A stretch of DNA of 64,000 nt from Eupeodes corollae (lineage: Eukaryota; Arthropoda; Insecta; Diptera; Syrphidae): NCBI RefSeq assembly GCF_945859685.1, contig NC_079147.1, forward strand, positions 48,552,177 to 48,616,176, written 5' to 3'. The notes beneath the pieces are model-generated. The model saw nothing but the letters and a program-made list of their open reading frames with translations, had not been told where the DNA came from and ran no database searches. Numbering within the stretch: the stretch's first letter is position 1; the number at the start of each line of letters is the position of its first letter. Positions 20,857 to 32,169 of the stretch are shown here, one piece after another. The position numbers and the translations under genes were made by a program.

Positions 20857-21318
20857 ATTGACTTTTTTGTTTAAGTATACACGATTCTAAGACATTTATT
20901 GAAAGATTTGACAATATTGCAAAGGTATGAACTTCATCTGTGCTTACATTTAGCAAATATTTTCCTAAGTTCGTCTGATGAATAAAGATTATTTTTGCAA
21001 AACTATAAACTAGCCTAAGTAATTTCTATATCACAAGTTAAAAATGAGGTTATTGATTGCACCGCGCTTCTCAACATAATGATAGAAAGCAAACAATCAA
21101 CACCTTTTACCCAAGAGTATCTACGAGAGTAGTTATGAGTCGCATTTCGGCTTCAAAATTAGTTTAGTCTGTGCCGGACTTTAATGTGAATAACAACGTT
21201 TACAGTCGTTGTCGAATAAATGTATCTTGCATCGAATGCAATTTTAACGCGTTAAGTAGCAACAAATAAAAAAAACACCGTTTATTTATTTAGTTTAAAG
21301 TGAATTTTAAAAACAGAA

Positions 21319-21324
21319 TATAAA
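21319..21324 (+). promoter_or_regulatory. Possible TATA box upstream of the protease gene
   Basis: TATAAA lies 105 bases upstream of the ATG of the signal-peptide exon. In AT-rich DNA such a motif is weak evidence; no initiator could be chosen with confidence. Confidence 0.2.
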
Positions 21325-21428
21325 ATTATCATGTCCAAAAGTGCAATAGACAATATTTATTTGGTTGAGAAATTTTAAAAATTAATAATATAAATATTAT
21401 TACACTTATCTAAATAAAAGCTGTCAAA

Positions 21429-21498
21429 ATGTTTAAAATACGAGTATCATATAAATTTTGTGTAATTTCCTTTGTGATTTATTTTATATCAATGCATT
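21429..21498 (+). CDS. Exon 1: signal peptide of the clip protease
   Basis: The ATG opens 23 codons plus one base: MFKIRVSYKFCVISFVIYF, a basic start and hydrophobic core, followed directly by the consensus donor GTAAGT at 21499. The phase (1) fits the acceptor of the clip exon (TTCCAG, then TA-GCC-AAT-GCC), giving a natural signal-peptidase site ANA before LPEYRF. The nearest alternative is an unspliced start at 32037 or 32115, discussed with exon 2. The exon lies 10.7 kb from exon 2 copy 1 and 23.5 kb from copy 2. Confidence 0.6.
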
Positions 21499-22394
21499 GT
21501 AAGTTGAAATTAAACAAAATACTCTTAATAACAAGTTTTATTGAAATAAAAATACAACAAAAAAACTTCAGGACAGAAATTTTAACTTATTTATATGAAT
21601 CATTCAAAAATTCAATCTATAAAAAGAAGTTATGAGTTTTGACAGTTAAAATTGCATCAAATTCAAATCAATGATTTTTGTATTTTGGTTGACTTAAAAA
21701 AGGCTTTTGCTTTTACAGATATAACTTTGTGCATGATAAGGGATGCATTTTCTCAATGAAAGGGGCTTATCAGCAAACTAAGCTTACGTCAATAAAATAT
21801 CCCGCATGTAAACCATAAACAACACATTTTAATCAGATCAATTTGACAATTGATTGAATACCTTTGTATTCGTTCAATTTTAGTAAATAAATAAAACAAA
21901 CAACATTTAACTGAATTGAATGTATCACAACAAAAAAGTGTGATAAGTGTGAAAAATACCAAATATTTTATAATATTTCTTACGGAAAATTTATCTGCAA
22001 AGCAATTTTATGGGGTTTTACAATGATTGAAAGATCAATTTTGTTTTATGTTCATATCTGTCAAAATACTTTCTGTTGTAACAATGTTTTTGTTATGAGC
22101 AATAAAAATTGTTTTTTCTTGTTCGTGAAAAATCAATTTGCAAAATCAAACTCAAAGGCAAGCTTTATAATTTTACATTATTTGTATTCATAATGACGAT
22201 CATAATCTTCATCAACAATATGAAAATACCGCGGATCTGTGAATTTGTTTTAAAATTAAAACAAAATCAATTTTCAAACCGAATAATTGGCGCAAAATTT
22301 TAAGTTAACAATTTGCTGATTATTTAGGAATTTACTAAGGGAGTCCAATGTCTTAAAACTTTCTTTTCGTTTTGCTAACTAGTAAATTGCTAAT
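21499..22394. other. Intron 1 sequence, nothing recognised
   Basis: AT-rich non-coding DNA between the signal exon and the first intronic MITE; small open frames here have low-complexity Lys/Asn/Phe-rich translations and no motif. Confidence 0.5.
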
Positions 22395-22741
22395 GGCTGA
22401 AACACAAACACCCTGCTTCGGCTTTGTCTGCGTTACGATGGGCCTGTCTCGAGGTTGCTTTGAATGACATTTCTAAAATGGCACTACTGTCATTAGCAGC
22501 TGTTAATTTTTCTCAAAAGTTTGTTTTGATTTTTGGTGAGCTGTCGACAAAGCCTATGTTCAGCAAATTTTAACTAGAGCTTCCGTTTGGAGTCACATTA
22601 CGTAACATAACGTTCTTTTCCTTACGATTGTCAAACGAAACGTGAGGTTAAAGCTTCATTATCATAGCATGCATTAAATTCATATGCTGAACTCATAAAC
22701 GTCAATAGAAACCGAAGCTGAAGCGTCTTTGTGTTTCAGCC
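22395..22741. mobile_element. 347-bp MITE with GGCTGAAACACAAA ends
   Basis: GGCTGAAACACAAA at 22395 is perfectly inverted at the right end (TTTGTGTTTCAGCC, ending 22741), and the similarity continues as CTTCGGCTT versus CTTCAGCTT after a few bases. Flanks are CTAAT on the left and TTAAT on the right, a possible 5-bp duplication with one mismatch. The element is GC-richer than its surroundings and non-coding. Confidence 0.7.
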
Positions 22742-24329
22742 TTAATTGCCTTATATTAAAAAACGAGCATCCAAACATGTCTAAAAAGTGACAGTTCCAT
22801 CCACTGCATTTAGCAAATTGCTAAAAATTTAAGTAGTCACTTCGAGATTTTATCTTTAGCAAATTGAAAAGAGATAGTAAAATATAGTTTAAAATTAGGT
22901 AAATCATCTTTTAAGCTTAGTGAATTGCTAAGAATGGCTTTAAAATTTTACTGAATTATTCAAAAATTGTACGCCAATGAATTTCAAAATTTAAGACTGC
23001 ATCTGTCATTTCATAAGAGCTGGAATATTGGAAAATTTGCTTTATAACGTTAAAGAATGTTATAAGAGAATCAAAACGAAAAAAAACTCGTTATTCGCCA
23101 GCAAATTTTTTTCCCAGGAAGAGACCAATGGAATTCAAAAAAAGTCTTCACAAAATTTGTATATCAAGTATTCAATAACTTTACGCGATTTTAAAAATAC
23201 AATAAAGAACAAAAACTGCTACTTTTTTAAAATTAATCTAACTATGATAAATAATCCAGAGATCAGAACCATAACAAAAAATCATTATTTTTATCACAAG
23301 TTTCATGACCTTTAATATTTAAATATAAATTCTGACATATGTCACCCGCGTCTGAGTTTTATGAATGCATCCTATTGGTTCAATGGTGCGTTGAATTATT
23401 TCTTCCAATGAGTAAATCCTTACTTATTTATCAACATAGATAAGAAATTCGAAGATTTTGTAGAAAACGTAGGCCAAGGATGCCAAATAAGAATGAGCTG
23501 ATCAATTCACAGGTTCTTAAGTTGATTTGGCAACAAAGGCAACTTTTAGCCTTATTAATGAAAATGTTTAAAGTGCTTTACTAGTTTGGTGAACAGATCA
23601 CGAATTGTTAAAATAAATAACCACGACTTTTAATTGGTCTGTTTGGTAAAGTGTAAAAGTTTATTGACAGCTGACAGCTGGTTTGACAATTATCCCTTTC
23701 AGAAGTTATTTGCCTCTTAAAAGTAAATAATCGTTTCAAAAAAAATATTGGGTATTGGCCTTACATGTTTTAAGAGTTGTTGGTTTGTCGGCATTATCTA
23801 ACGACTTATCAAAGCCTCACAAAAAGTATTCGAAAGGCTTTAAGACAAAAGAACGACGAATCCGGTTTACAGGATTACTTCTAGAGTTAAAGTTATTACC
23901 AAATTGGTTTTGCAATAAGTTGATGGTTGATAGTGCTGAATTACAAGTTGATTAATAGCACTCAGCATTCACGGGAACGCATTCGGCGCTCCTTCCTTAT
24001 TTTAAAAGAAATAAAGCCCGATGATGCCGCACGAAACAGTAAATTCTAATGCAATGGTTAAAGACAATTTTGCTCATCATTGACGCAGCTAATCAACTAG
24101 AAATGAGTTTCATCATTAAACATCGTAAGATGGACGATGAACTTCTTAACTTTGTTTAAAGTTAAATTTCACAAGTTGGGAAGTGTTGTTTTTACGTTAA
24201 GTGATTTTTTTAATTTCTAAGCTTCACTGAAGAGAAACGTCAACATAAATGGCAGTAAAATTTTCAACTGTCAAACTGTAAACTTTTCAATTGCTTAAGT
24301 ACTTTAAGTTCCATGCTTGCTAGCATTTA
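22742..24329. other. Intron 1 sequence, nothing recognised
   Basis: Contains short open frames (23028-23315 and 23755-23955, plus) without motifs, splice context or coding character. I do not call them genes. Confidence 0.45.
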
Positions 24330-25100
24330 TTTTTAATGAACATTGTACTTAAGCTTCTATTCAATCACTTTTTACTTGGAACATATAGGAACTATATGGC
24401 AAGTTTTGCATTCGTGCAAAATTTTGATTTTAATCAAACATGATATTACGATGGTAGATAAGTCGAAAAAAATGGGTCCCACGATTCCGTGCGGTCTGTT
24501 CTGTCTGTCTGACCACGCTCCTATACAGCCTAAACCATTGGGTCGATTGAGTTTAAACTTTGAAGCTAAGGTTTTGAGCAGATTCGCGTTAGGAGTTTTT
24601 TCATTTTTTTAAAGAAAAACAAACAGTGGCCCCCATACAATTTTTTTTGGTCAAAAAACAAAAATTCGAATTTTCTCAACAACAAACCGATAGATTTTTT
24701 TTTAATTTTCTCTAAAATTTTATTTTTTAACTTGGCTTCTTTTGTAAAGAAAAAAAAAACTGTTTTTAATTTTTATCAGCAACTTATGAACTGATTTCAA
24801 TAATTTTTTACGAATATGCTCTTATATTGCCTTAACAACATTTGATTATCAAAAGTGCAATTTTTTGTTGTTTGGATTTTTAAAAAAATATTGAATTTTT
24901 TTTTCAAAATTCTATATCTCAAAAACGGGTCACCATTTTTTACGAAATTCAAATTTAGGGCGTATATATTTTTATAACAAAATTGGAAAATTTCATATAT
25001 ATACAAAATTAATTAAAAAAAAACCGCGCTTTTAAAAAAAAAAAAAAATTGAAAAATCAAGGGTTTTTTGTTTTATAAAATGGCATTTTAATTTTTGAAG
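24330..25100 (+). repeat. Dispersed repeat, copy 1
   Basis: The segment around 24450-24560 (GGGTCCCACGATTCCGTGCG, then TCTGTCTGTCTGACCACGC, then AAACCATTGGGT) recurs in reverse complement at 58860-58950. Downstream is an A/T-rich body repeating motifs such as CAAAAATTCGAATTTTCTCA. Probably a non-autonomous mobile element; its ends are not clear. Confidence 0.5.
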
Positions 25101-26278
25101 ACAAACTTATTTTTCAGTTAAAATTTTGAATCTTAAAATATTTTTTTTTAAAATTATTTTAACAGTGCATGAGCCCGAAAGAGCGTATTATATATATGAC
25201 AAAATTGTAATTACATTCCTATCTTTTATCCAAATTAATGCATTTTGTAAAATATTTATGTATTTTTATAACAAAAACTATTGTAAATACCAACGAGGGC
25301 CGTCTAGCGCTACTCTATCAGATTAAAGAATATGATATATTTAATCAACAATCTATTTTAAAGTGTCTATCAAGAAGTATTATCTTGGTACCTTTGTTTA
25401 CAAATATAATTTTAAAATATTATTCTTTACGAATAAGATTGTTTCACACATGTTTTACTTGCTTCGCTTATATAAAAGATTAAATACTTAGTACTAGTTA
25501 AAGAAACGTACAACCTCTACAACTACTGCTTACGTGTCACTTCATAACTAAAATCCAAAACACATAAGAGCCTGACTGTAAACAACACATGAATAGCAAT
25601 TTCTTGTACTTATTCGAATGCTTGTTTCTTTTAAAATTTAACGAACAAAATAAACTGAACCTAATATTTCCATGATTGCGCTGAAAACTTGTAGAAAAGA
25701 AGGAATGTGAATTTAGTAAGCACCTTCTACTTACTAATAACATTTATTCATTATCATCATAAACATGGCTGAGCACACCAATGAACTATTCTTTATTCGT
25801 CTTAGACAGCTGCCTAACTTCTCAACCAGTAGGCGATCACTTTACAATTTAAACATACATGTTCTTCCTCTTTCTTATCTTCAGATAATGTATTTTCCAT
25901 CCTTGTTCTTGCAATATGAAATTAAAATAAAGCTATCCAAAGGAAAAAGCTTTGAACGAACTAATTGAATGCACAAACAATTGTTTTCGTTAAAAAGCTT
26001 TGAACGAACTAATTGAATGCACAAGTATTTTTCATTTCCGGGATGAGTTTTCCTAGGATGAGTTGTGTCTTTGGATGAATGGCGCGGTTTTTTTGACAAA
26101 TCAAATGGCATTTATATCTTTGAAGATATAATGGTACTTTTTTAAACAGACTCGTTGCATACAGGAGCAAGTTCGTGCTACCCAGTCGTGCATTTTATTT
26201 GAAAATAAATTAAAGTACCCAAACACACATTCAAGTCCAAGTCCCATTTATAGTACTCAACATTTTGAAGTATAAGTA
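25101..26278. other. Intron 1 sequence with a short direct repeat
   Basis: No gene seen. A 33-bp segment beginning AAAAAGCTTTGAACGAACTA occurs at 25944-25976 and again at 25992-26024 (48-bp period). The rest is AT-rich. Confidence 0.5.
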
Positions 26279-27573
26279 AAGGGTGTCCCAAAATTAAAGC
26301 AAGATTTGAATTAAATAGAAAACGCCGTTTTTAGTCTTTTGATAGTTATATTTTTATTGACTCGTAAAGTACATAGGATAGGGTTATGTATGGAATAACA
26401 CATCGGACAAATGGCCTCCACGGCTTTGCATGCACATGCGCACTCTTTTGTTGAAATTTCCCATGACTATTCTGCATAAATGTGGCTGAATTTCGTTGAT
26501 GCAGTGTTGAATCTCCTCCTTTAATGCACGGGTGGTTGTGGGCTTGTTGACATAGACTTGTGATTTCAAATAACCCCATAAAAAGAAGTCTAATGGTGTG
26601 AAATCACATGATCTAGGAGGCCAATTTTGATCACCGAAACGAGAGAGTACACGACCTTTAAATGTCTCATGCAGTAATTGAATTGTTTCACGGGCTGTAT
26701 GACATGTGGCACCGTCTTGTTGAAACCACATATTGGACACATCAATATCATCCAATTTTGGCAGAAAGAACTGTGTAATCATGTCGCGATATCGAGCAGC
26801 AGTAACAGTCACTGCTTGACCAGCATCATTTTCAAAAAAATATGGCCCAATTATGCCTGAAGCCCAAAATCCACACCATACAGTCACGCGTTGTTGATGG
26901 ATTTGTTTTTCGACAATCACATGTGGGTTCTCGGAACCCCAAATGCGGCAATTTTGGCGATTGACAAAGCCATCAAGATGAAAATGTGCTTCATCGCTTA
27001 GGATGATTTTGCTCGAAAAATCAGGGTCCATTTGTTGATGTTCAATAATCCATTCAACGAACTCTCTTCTCTGTCCATGGTCATTAGGCTTCAATTGTTG
27101 TGTTAATTGAATTTTGTAAGCATGAAGACACAGATCTTTGGTGAGTATACGCTGTAGAGAGGTTCTTGAAATTTGCAATTCTTGTCCACGACGTCGAATT
27201 GAGGTTCCTGGATTGTCAGCAACACTCTCACGCACTGCTTCGACATTCACATTTGAACGGCTTGTTTTTGGACGACCAGTGTGTTTGGCCTCTCCAACGG
27301 ATCCAGTCTCCATGAATTTTTTAATTAATCTCTTCACAGTTGACGAAGTTAAAACACTATTCCGACCATATTTTGTATGAAATTTTCGAACTTTTTTCAC
27401 TATTTTTAAAAATATTCTTTTATAATGAAGACACGTTGTTCTATCGTGTAACGCTCCATTTTTTATAATCCTGTACTGTTAGCTGTCAAATTGCTTTTTT
27501 TTTCAGGGTTGCCAACACTTCACTGCACAAATGGCGGCAAATTCAAATCTTGCGTTAATTTTGGGACACCCTT
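26279..27573 (-). mobile_element. DD41D mariner-like transposon, copy A (near full length)
   Basis: A 1,295-bp element with terminal inverted repeats AAGGGTGTCCCAAAATTAA at the left and the same at the right on the opposite strand, extending about 30 bp with one mismatch (AAGC versus ACGC). It is flanked by TA dinucleotides at 26277-26278 and 27574-27575. It carries one transposase gene on the minus strand. It marks the left border of the 12.9-kb tandem duplication and lies in intron 1 of the protease gene. Copies B and C are internally deleted. Confidence 0.9.
26384..27459 (-). pseudogene. DD41D mariner-like transposase (almost intact)
   Basis: The family ATG is at 27459 (MERYTIEQRVFIIKEY). 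Two single-base homopolymer insertions around 27394-27414 then break the frame, after which about 338 codons are open to the stop at 26384. There is an N-terminal helix-turn-helix region (SSTVKRLIKKFMETGSV, with GRPKTSRS after it). The catalytic Asp residues lie in ILSDEAHFHLDG, WFQQDGATCHTARE and DFTPLDFFLWG. I count 41 residues between the second and third Asp, the DD41D pattern. The C-terminus is SRGGHLSDVLFHT. It cuts and pastes its own element at TA. The homopolymer breaks could be sequencing errors. Confidence 0.85.
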
Positions 27574-29036
27574 TACAAATTGCTTGTTAATGGTTCTAAC
27601 AAAATTATAAGTATCAAGGAAATGTATTAGCACTTTCTCTTAATCATAAACTACACCTGATTTGACAGCACTCTTAATTACATTTAATAATTCGTTTGAA
27701 GAAAAAGAACAAATAAAAACAATTCTTCCATTAGTACGGCTTTCATCAGACTCAAATGTGACTTTTATTTAAATAATCTGACAAAAGTAGAATTTTGTGG
27801 TTGATCGTAAAGTATTTTTCCGCTTATACAAGAAATATTTTAGTAATATAAGATGCAAGAAATTTTAAGAATTTCAATCTTGAAAAACCGACAATAAGCC
27901 ATAACAAAACGTTTAACCAGTTAACTTGGATATGGTCAAGAATTATCTAAATGCTATTCAATGTCACAAATCTTATAATCTTATAATATTTAATTAATAA
28001 AATATACAAAAATTATGTACATTTAAGTTTATTTTATTAAAAGAAACAATTGGTCTTTGATAATTTAGTTTTCTTAAAAGCTTTATAGGATTAAAGCTTG
28101 CTCAATTTTTCAAGAATAAATCAATAAACCCACTTTGGATGTTTGAACTTCACAACTAATAATAAATATTTTAATTTTTGTATATAATACTCATTTGAGT
28201 AACAATAGATACTTTTTTATATTAATTGTAAGCGTGACCTACTGTAAGGGCATAAATATTCAAATATAAAATCAATTAGATTAAATATATGTATCTATTA
28301 TTTGTATTGTTATCGACTTCTTTTTAGATAAATTAATTAGGCATTTTTAATACGAATTAAATTTTTGACCTTTTTTTTTAATTTCAAATTAAATAATTTG
28401 CATTTTGAATATTTGTTGAATTAAAATGATTGGCTTGAAAAAATAGTTAAAAATGAAAATGCATTTTTGTGTTTTTCGAGATTAAAAATAATAAGAAAAA
28501 ACAACCTAAAGAGCGGTGCATACTATCTTAAACTAAACTTTTGTAAAATTTCAATTCGACACCTCATGGGGTCAATGATTTGCGTCAAATGTGTTTTTAT
28601 GATCATATTTCCCTTAGTGCACCCATAATAAAAACAAATTATTAATATAACATTAATCATGCTTTTTAAATTACAAACATAGATCTCTTTTAATTGTTAA
28701 TACGACTTACAGAACAAAAGCCGCAAATTAAATGACTAATGAACGCGCTGAATAAGTAGCAAAAATATTCTATTTTTCTTAAAACTTTAAATACGGGATT
28801 TCATTTGATTATTTACTTGTGAGTTGTTTATAAAAATTTGCATTTTTAGATAATTTTAAAGAAGTATAGACTTTTGATATTTATATGGAGATGTTAGCAA
28901 AACAAGAGTGTGGGTTTACCGTTACGCTCTTGATTTTGCTTATATTTTAATTGTTTATTTTGTTTTAAGTCTCATTTCATCACTTAATGTTTTTAAGCTA
29001 TGAAGAAGAATTTTGAAAACTCCTTGTAAAATATTT
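27574..29036. other. Intron 1, AT-rich, nothing recognised
   Basis: Very AT-rich, no open frame of coding character and no terminal repeats. Identical DNA is at 40452-41914. Confidence 0.5.
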
Positions 29037-30720
29037 TTAACTTCCCATAGGAAGATATTGTAATGGGTCCGATTTGTCAAATTGAAAATTTTGACATTTC
29101 TCGACGTTTCAAGGTTACTAAAGTTGAAATAAAAGATTTTTAGAAAGATGTCTGTGCGTGCGTGTGTACGTACGTTCATACGTCCGTACGTTCGCGACGT
29201 TTTTTTCGTCCTCCATAGCTCAAGAACCAGAAGAGATATCGATTTCAAATAAATTTTGTTATACAGATGATAAGGCAGAAAGATGCAGAAAGGGCTCTCA
29301 AGAAAATTGCGTGTGTGTTTTTTTACCATAGCAGTTTGAAAAAAAAGGTGAAAATTTTGGTTAACCCTAAATATCTTACGAACCAAAAACGCTAGAGACT
29401 TGAATTAAATTTTATATAATATATTGTAACGTGATACCAAACAAGTATATTTTTTGAAAAACATCAATATAACGGTTTTTTTATATATCAATAAAACTGA
29501 AAAAAAAAAACATTTGGTACCTCCAACATTTTACGACTGAAATATGATTTCATCTCTAAAACAATTTTGTGCAACGAATAATAATGTTTTTGATATCTGA
29601 TAAAATTTTGAGAAAAATCTAATTGACAGTTTTTTTTTATAAAAAATTAAAATCTAAAAAAACTTATTTTATCTTATGAGGAATATTGTTTTCAACATTT
29701 TGAAAAATTTTGAGAAAAATCGAATTGACAGTTTTTTTACAAAAAAAAAACCTAAAAAAAAATAATAAAAGTTGGTAAAAATTGATTTTCGACTCAAATA
29801 TCTTTTCAAAACTTTGAGATATTGGCTTTAATTTACTTTAATCTTTCAAAAAATATTGTTGTCAACATTCAGTTAAAGTTTGAAAAAAATTGAATTAACA
29901 GTTTTTTAACAAAAAAATAAAAACCTAAAAAAAAATTTATAAAAGTTGATAAAAATTGATTTTCGACTCAAATATCTTTTCAAAACTTTGAGATAATAGC
30001 TTCTAATTAATTTTTTCTTATAAGAAATATTGTTTTGAACATTAGGACAAATTTTGAGAAAAATCGAATTGACAATTTTTTTTACAAAAAATAAAAACAT
30101 TAAAACAAAATGTATAAAAGTTGGTAAAAATTGATTTTCGACTCAAATATTTTTCCAAAAATTGTAAATATTGCTGTCAACATTCAATAAAATTTTGAAA
30201 AAAATCGAATTGACAGTTTTTGTGCAAAAAATTAAAAACCTAATAAAAATTTATAAAAAGTTGGTGAAAATTGATTTTTGACTCAAATATCTTTTCAAAA
30301 ACTTGAAATATTTTCTTCAAACTAATTTTATCTTATAACAAATATTGTTTTCAATATTCGATAAAATTTTGAAAAAAATCGAATTGACAGTTTTTTTTAC
30401 AAAAAAAACTCTAAAAAAAACAATACTAAAACTTGGTAAAAATTTACTTTCGGCTCAAATAGCTTTTCAAAAATTAAAAATATTGGCTTCAAATTTATTT
30501 TATTTCACAGAAAATATTGTTTTCGATATTCAGTAGTTTGTATATAAAAATCCAACAGTCCGTTTTTTCATTAAAAAAAATATACAAAAAATAGTACGTG
30601 AATTTGGTAAAAATTGGTACGAGTACATATAGACAAACTTTGAAGCAAGACAAATCGACAGACGGAATGGGAAGTTATCAGTGTGGGTCGCATCCCAGCC
30701 TCTTTTTCCTTACATCTTAT
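29037..30720. repeat. Dispersed element with internal satellite of about 173 bp
   Basis: Starts TAACTTCCCATAGGAAG, which contains the palindrome CTTCC-CATA-GGAAG. A microsatellite of TGTGTACGTACGTTC type follows at about 29155. Then come six iterations of a degenerate unit built on ATCGAATTGACAGTTTTTTT, a TTGATTTTCGACTCAAATAT segment and AAGAAATATTGTTTTCAACA. AATTGACA occurs near 29621, 29723, 29893 (variant), 30067, 30208 and 30382, most intervals being 170-174 bp. The right end contains GGGAAGTTATCAGTGTGGGT then CGCATCCCAGCCTC, shared with the other copy at 53.57 kb. No coding capacity. Confidence 0.7.
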
Positions 30721-31179
30721 ATTCATTAGTAGCCATTGGTCGCGTTCGGCGATCAATCCAATGCTATCTGGATAGGTTTGTGTCAAAAACAAAAATCTTA
30801 AACTAGCCGCAAAACATCAGTTGATAATGTTTAAAGCTAACTTTTGATTTTCTGTTGTTGTGTTGTTGTGTTGTTTTTTGATTGTTTGACTCTTTTCATA
30901 GCCGTCAAATTCAAATCCAAACAATTTTTAATTTGTCAGATGTTTTAAATAGTAACAAATAATTGTTTTGAAAGTATTTTGAGAATGGATAACAACGAGT
31001 GCGGTGCAGCTGCCAAATTCCCATTAAATTTTTTTTTTAAATTGTAATAGTATTAATGCGAGGAGAGCTGAATCTGCAGAAAAGTCTAGATCGGAAGATT
31101 TGATATTAACTCCAAAATAAATCAATTTATTTTGACCAATGGAATGCAAAAACAGAGCAGAATCAGAATCAGAACGGCT

Positions 31180-31330
31180 AATTTGAGAAAGCACTTTTTA
31201 TGACAAGAATTACTCTTGGAAATTTTGCCAATTCCAAGAGGCAGTACCCGTGAAAAAAACTTTAGATGGCATAAGCAGGGATCCAGTCCAACGCACTAAC
31301 CATCATACCAAGGGTACTACACCATTAGTA
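31180..31330 (-). mobile_element. SINE-like fragment with tRNA-type B box
   Basis: On the minus strand GATGGTTAGTGCGTTGGACT is followed by GGATCCCTGC and then GGGTACTGCCTCTTGGAATT. The first part resembles the 3' half of a tRNA with an altered B box, the second a SINE body. It parallels the SINE fragment at 12.8 kb. No cloverleaf can be completed. Confidence 0.45.
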
Positions 31331-32169
31331 AATGAAAGAAATATAGTTTAATTTAAATCCTTGATTGCCTATTTTTCGAAGTTTCTTAAATGGCAATTTC
31401 ATTTAAAAGAGCACAAGCCGCGATCTTCTTTTTAAATTGACTTTTCTAAAAAGTTTGTGAGATTTGACAATCGTATGTATTCACATCCTTCGTATCGAAG
31501 CCATTTTAAATATGGCTTGCAATTAACCCTAGATATTTTGTGTCATTGTTTAATGTCAGATTACAACGAGTTAAAAATTAGAACAATCGATCTATAAGTT
31601 TATTAAAAATCCTTGAAAATTTATATAACTTTGACAGATTCAACTCTTTTAAAGCGACTCTTTTTGACATTTTATTATTAAATAAGGCAGCTTTATTTTC
31701 CTGTCTCTTTTTACCTATCAAATAGCTGTCAAACTAAGTAACCTTAAAATAATCCTATGTGAGCACTACCTTTTGTAGCGCTCAGCTCTTTCCGGTGTTT
31801 GTTTTTAGGTCAAGATCATCGCTAGAGGAATATGTTGCTTTGGAATAAGAAAGGAAAAATTATTTCTAAAATAATTTTAAGAATACAAAAATCATAAAAT
31901 ACTTCTGTCAGGATGACAAAAACAAATTATATTGAATTCACTGGTGCAAGGCAGAATAAGTGAATCCTTCGAAAGAAATTATTTAAACTCACAATTTTGA
32001 TTTAAAAATAAAAAATAAATTAATTTATTTTGCCCAATGGAAAGCGAAAAAAGCTTTTGGCAGATCATTCTTATAGTTTTTTTTATATTATATTCATTAA
32101 TAACAGACTTTATAATGTCTCAAGGTTCCATTAATATTAAATATATTTTTTCTTTTTTTGTAATTCCAG

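Noticed and set aside
23028..23315. 95-codon plus-strand frame
   Set aside because: Lys/Asn/Phe-rich translation of AT-rich DNA, no motif, no splice context.
26384..27459. Bacterial IS630-like transposase acquired by horizontal transfer
   Set aside because: The sequence is a typical insect mariner-group protein with TA flanks and several decayed relatives in the same window.
28955..29386. 143-codon minus-strand frame, repeated at 41833-42264
   Set aside because: It is antisense reading of the satellite-bearing dispersed repeat, with a low-complexity translation and no motif.
30345..30536. Tandem repeats as a CRISPR array
   Set aside because: The units are degenerate AT-rich satellite repeats with no unique spacers, in a eukaryotic genome.
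29037..30680. TAACTTCCCAT / ATGGGAAGTTA as terminal inverted repeats of a TA-inserting transposon
   Set aside because: The other copy shares about 30 further bases past GGGAAGTTA (TCAGTGTGGGTCGCATC), so the true right end lies outside this motif.
32037..32169. ATG at 32037 as the start of the protease
   Set aside because: The peptide before residue 45 is encoded upstream of a strong splice acceptor, lies partly in a repeated segment, and a phase-matched signal exon exists at 21429. Kept only as an alternative.
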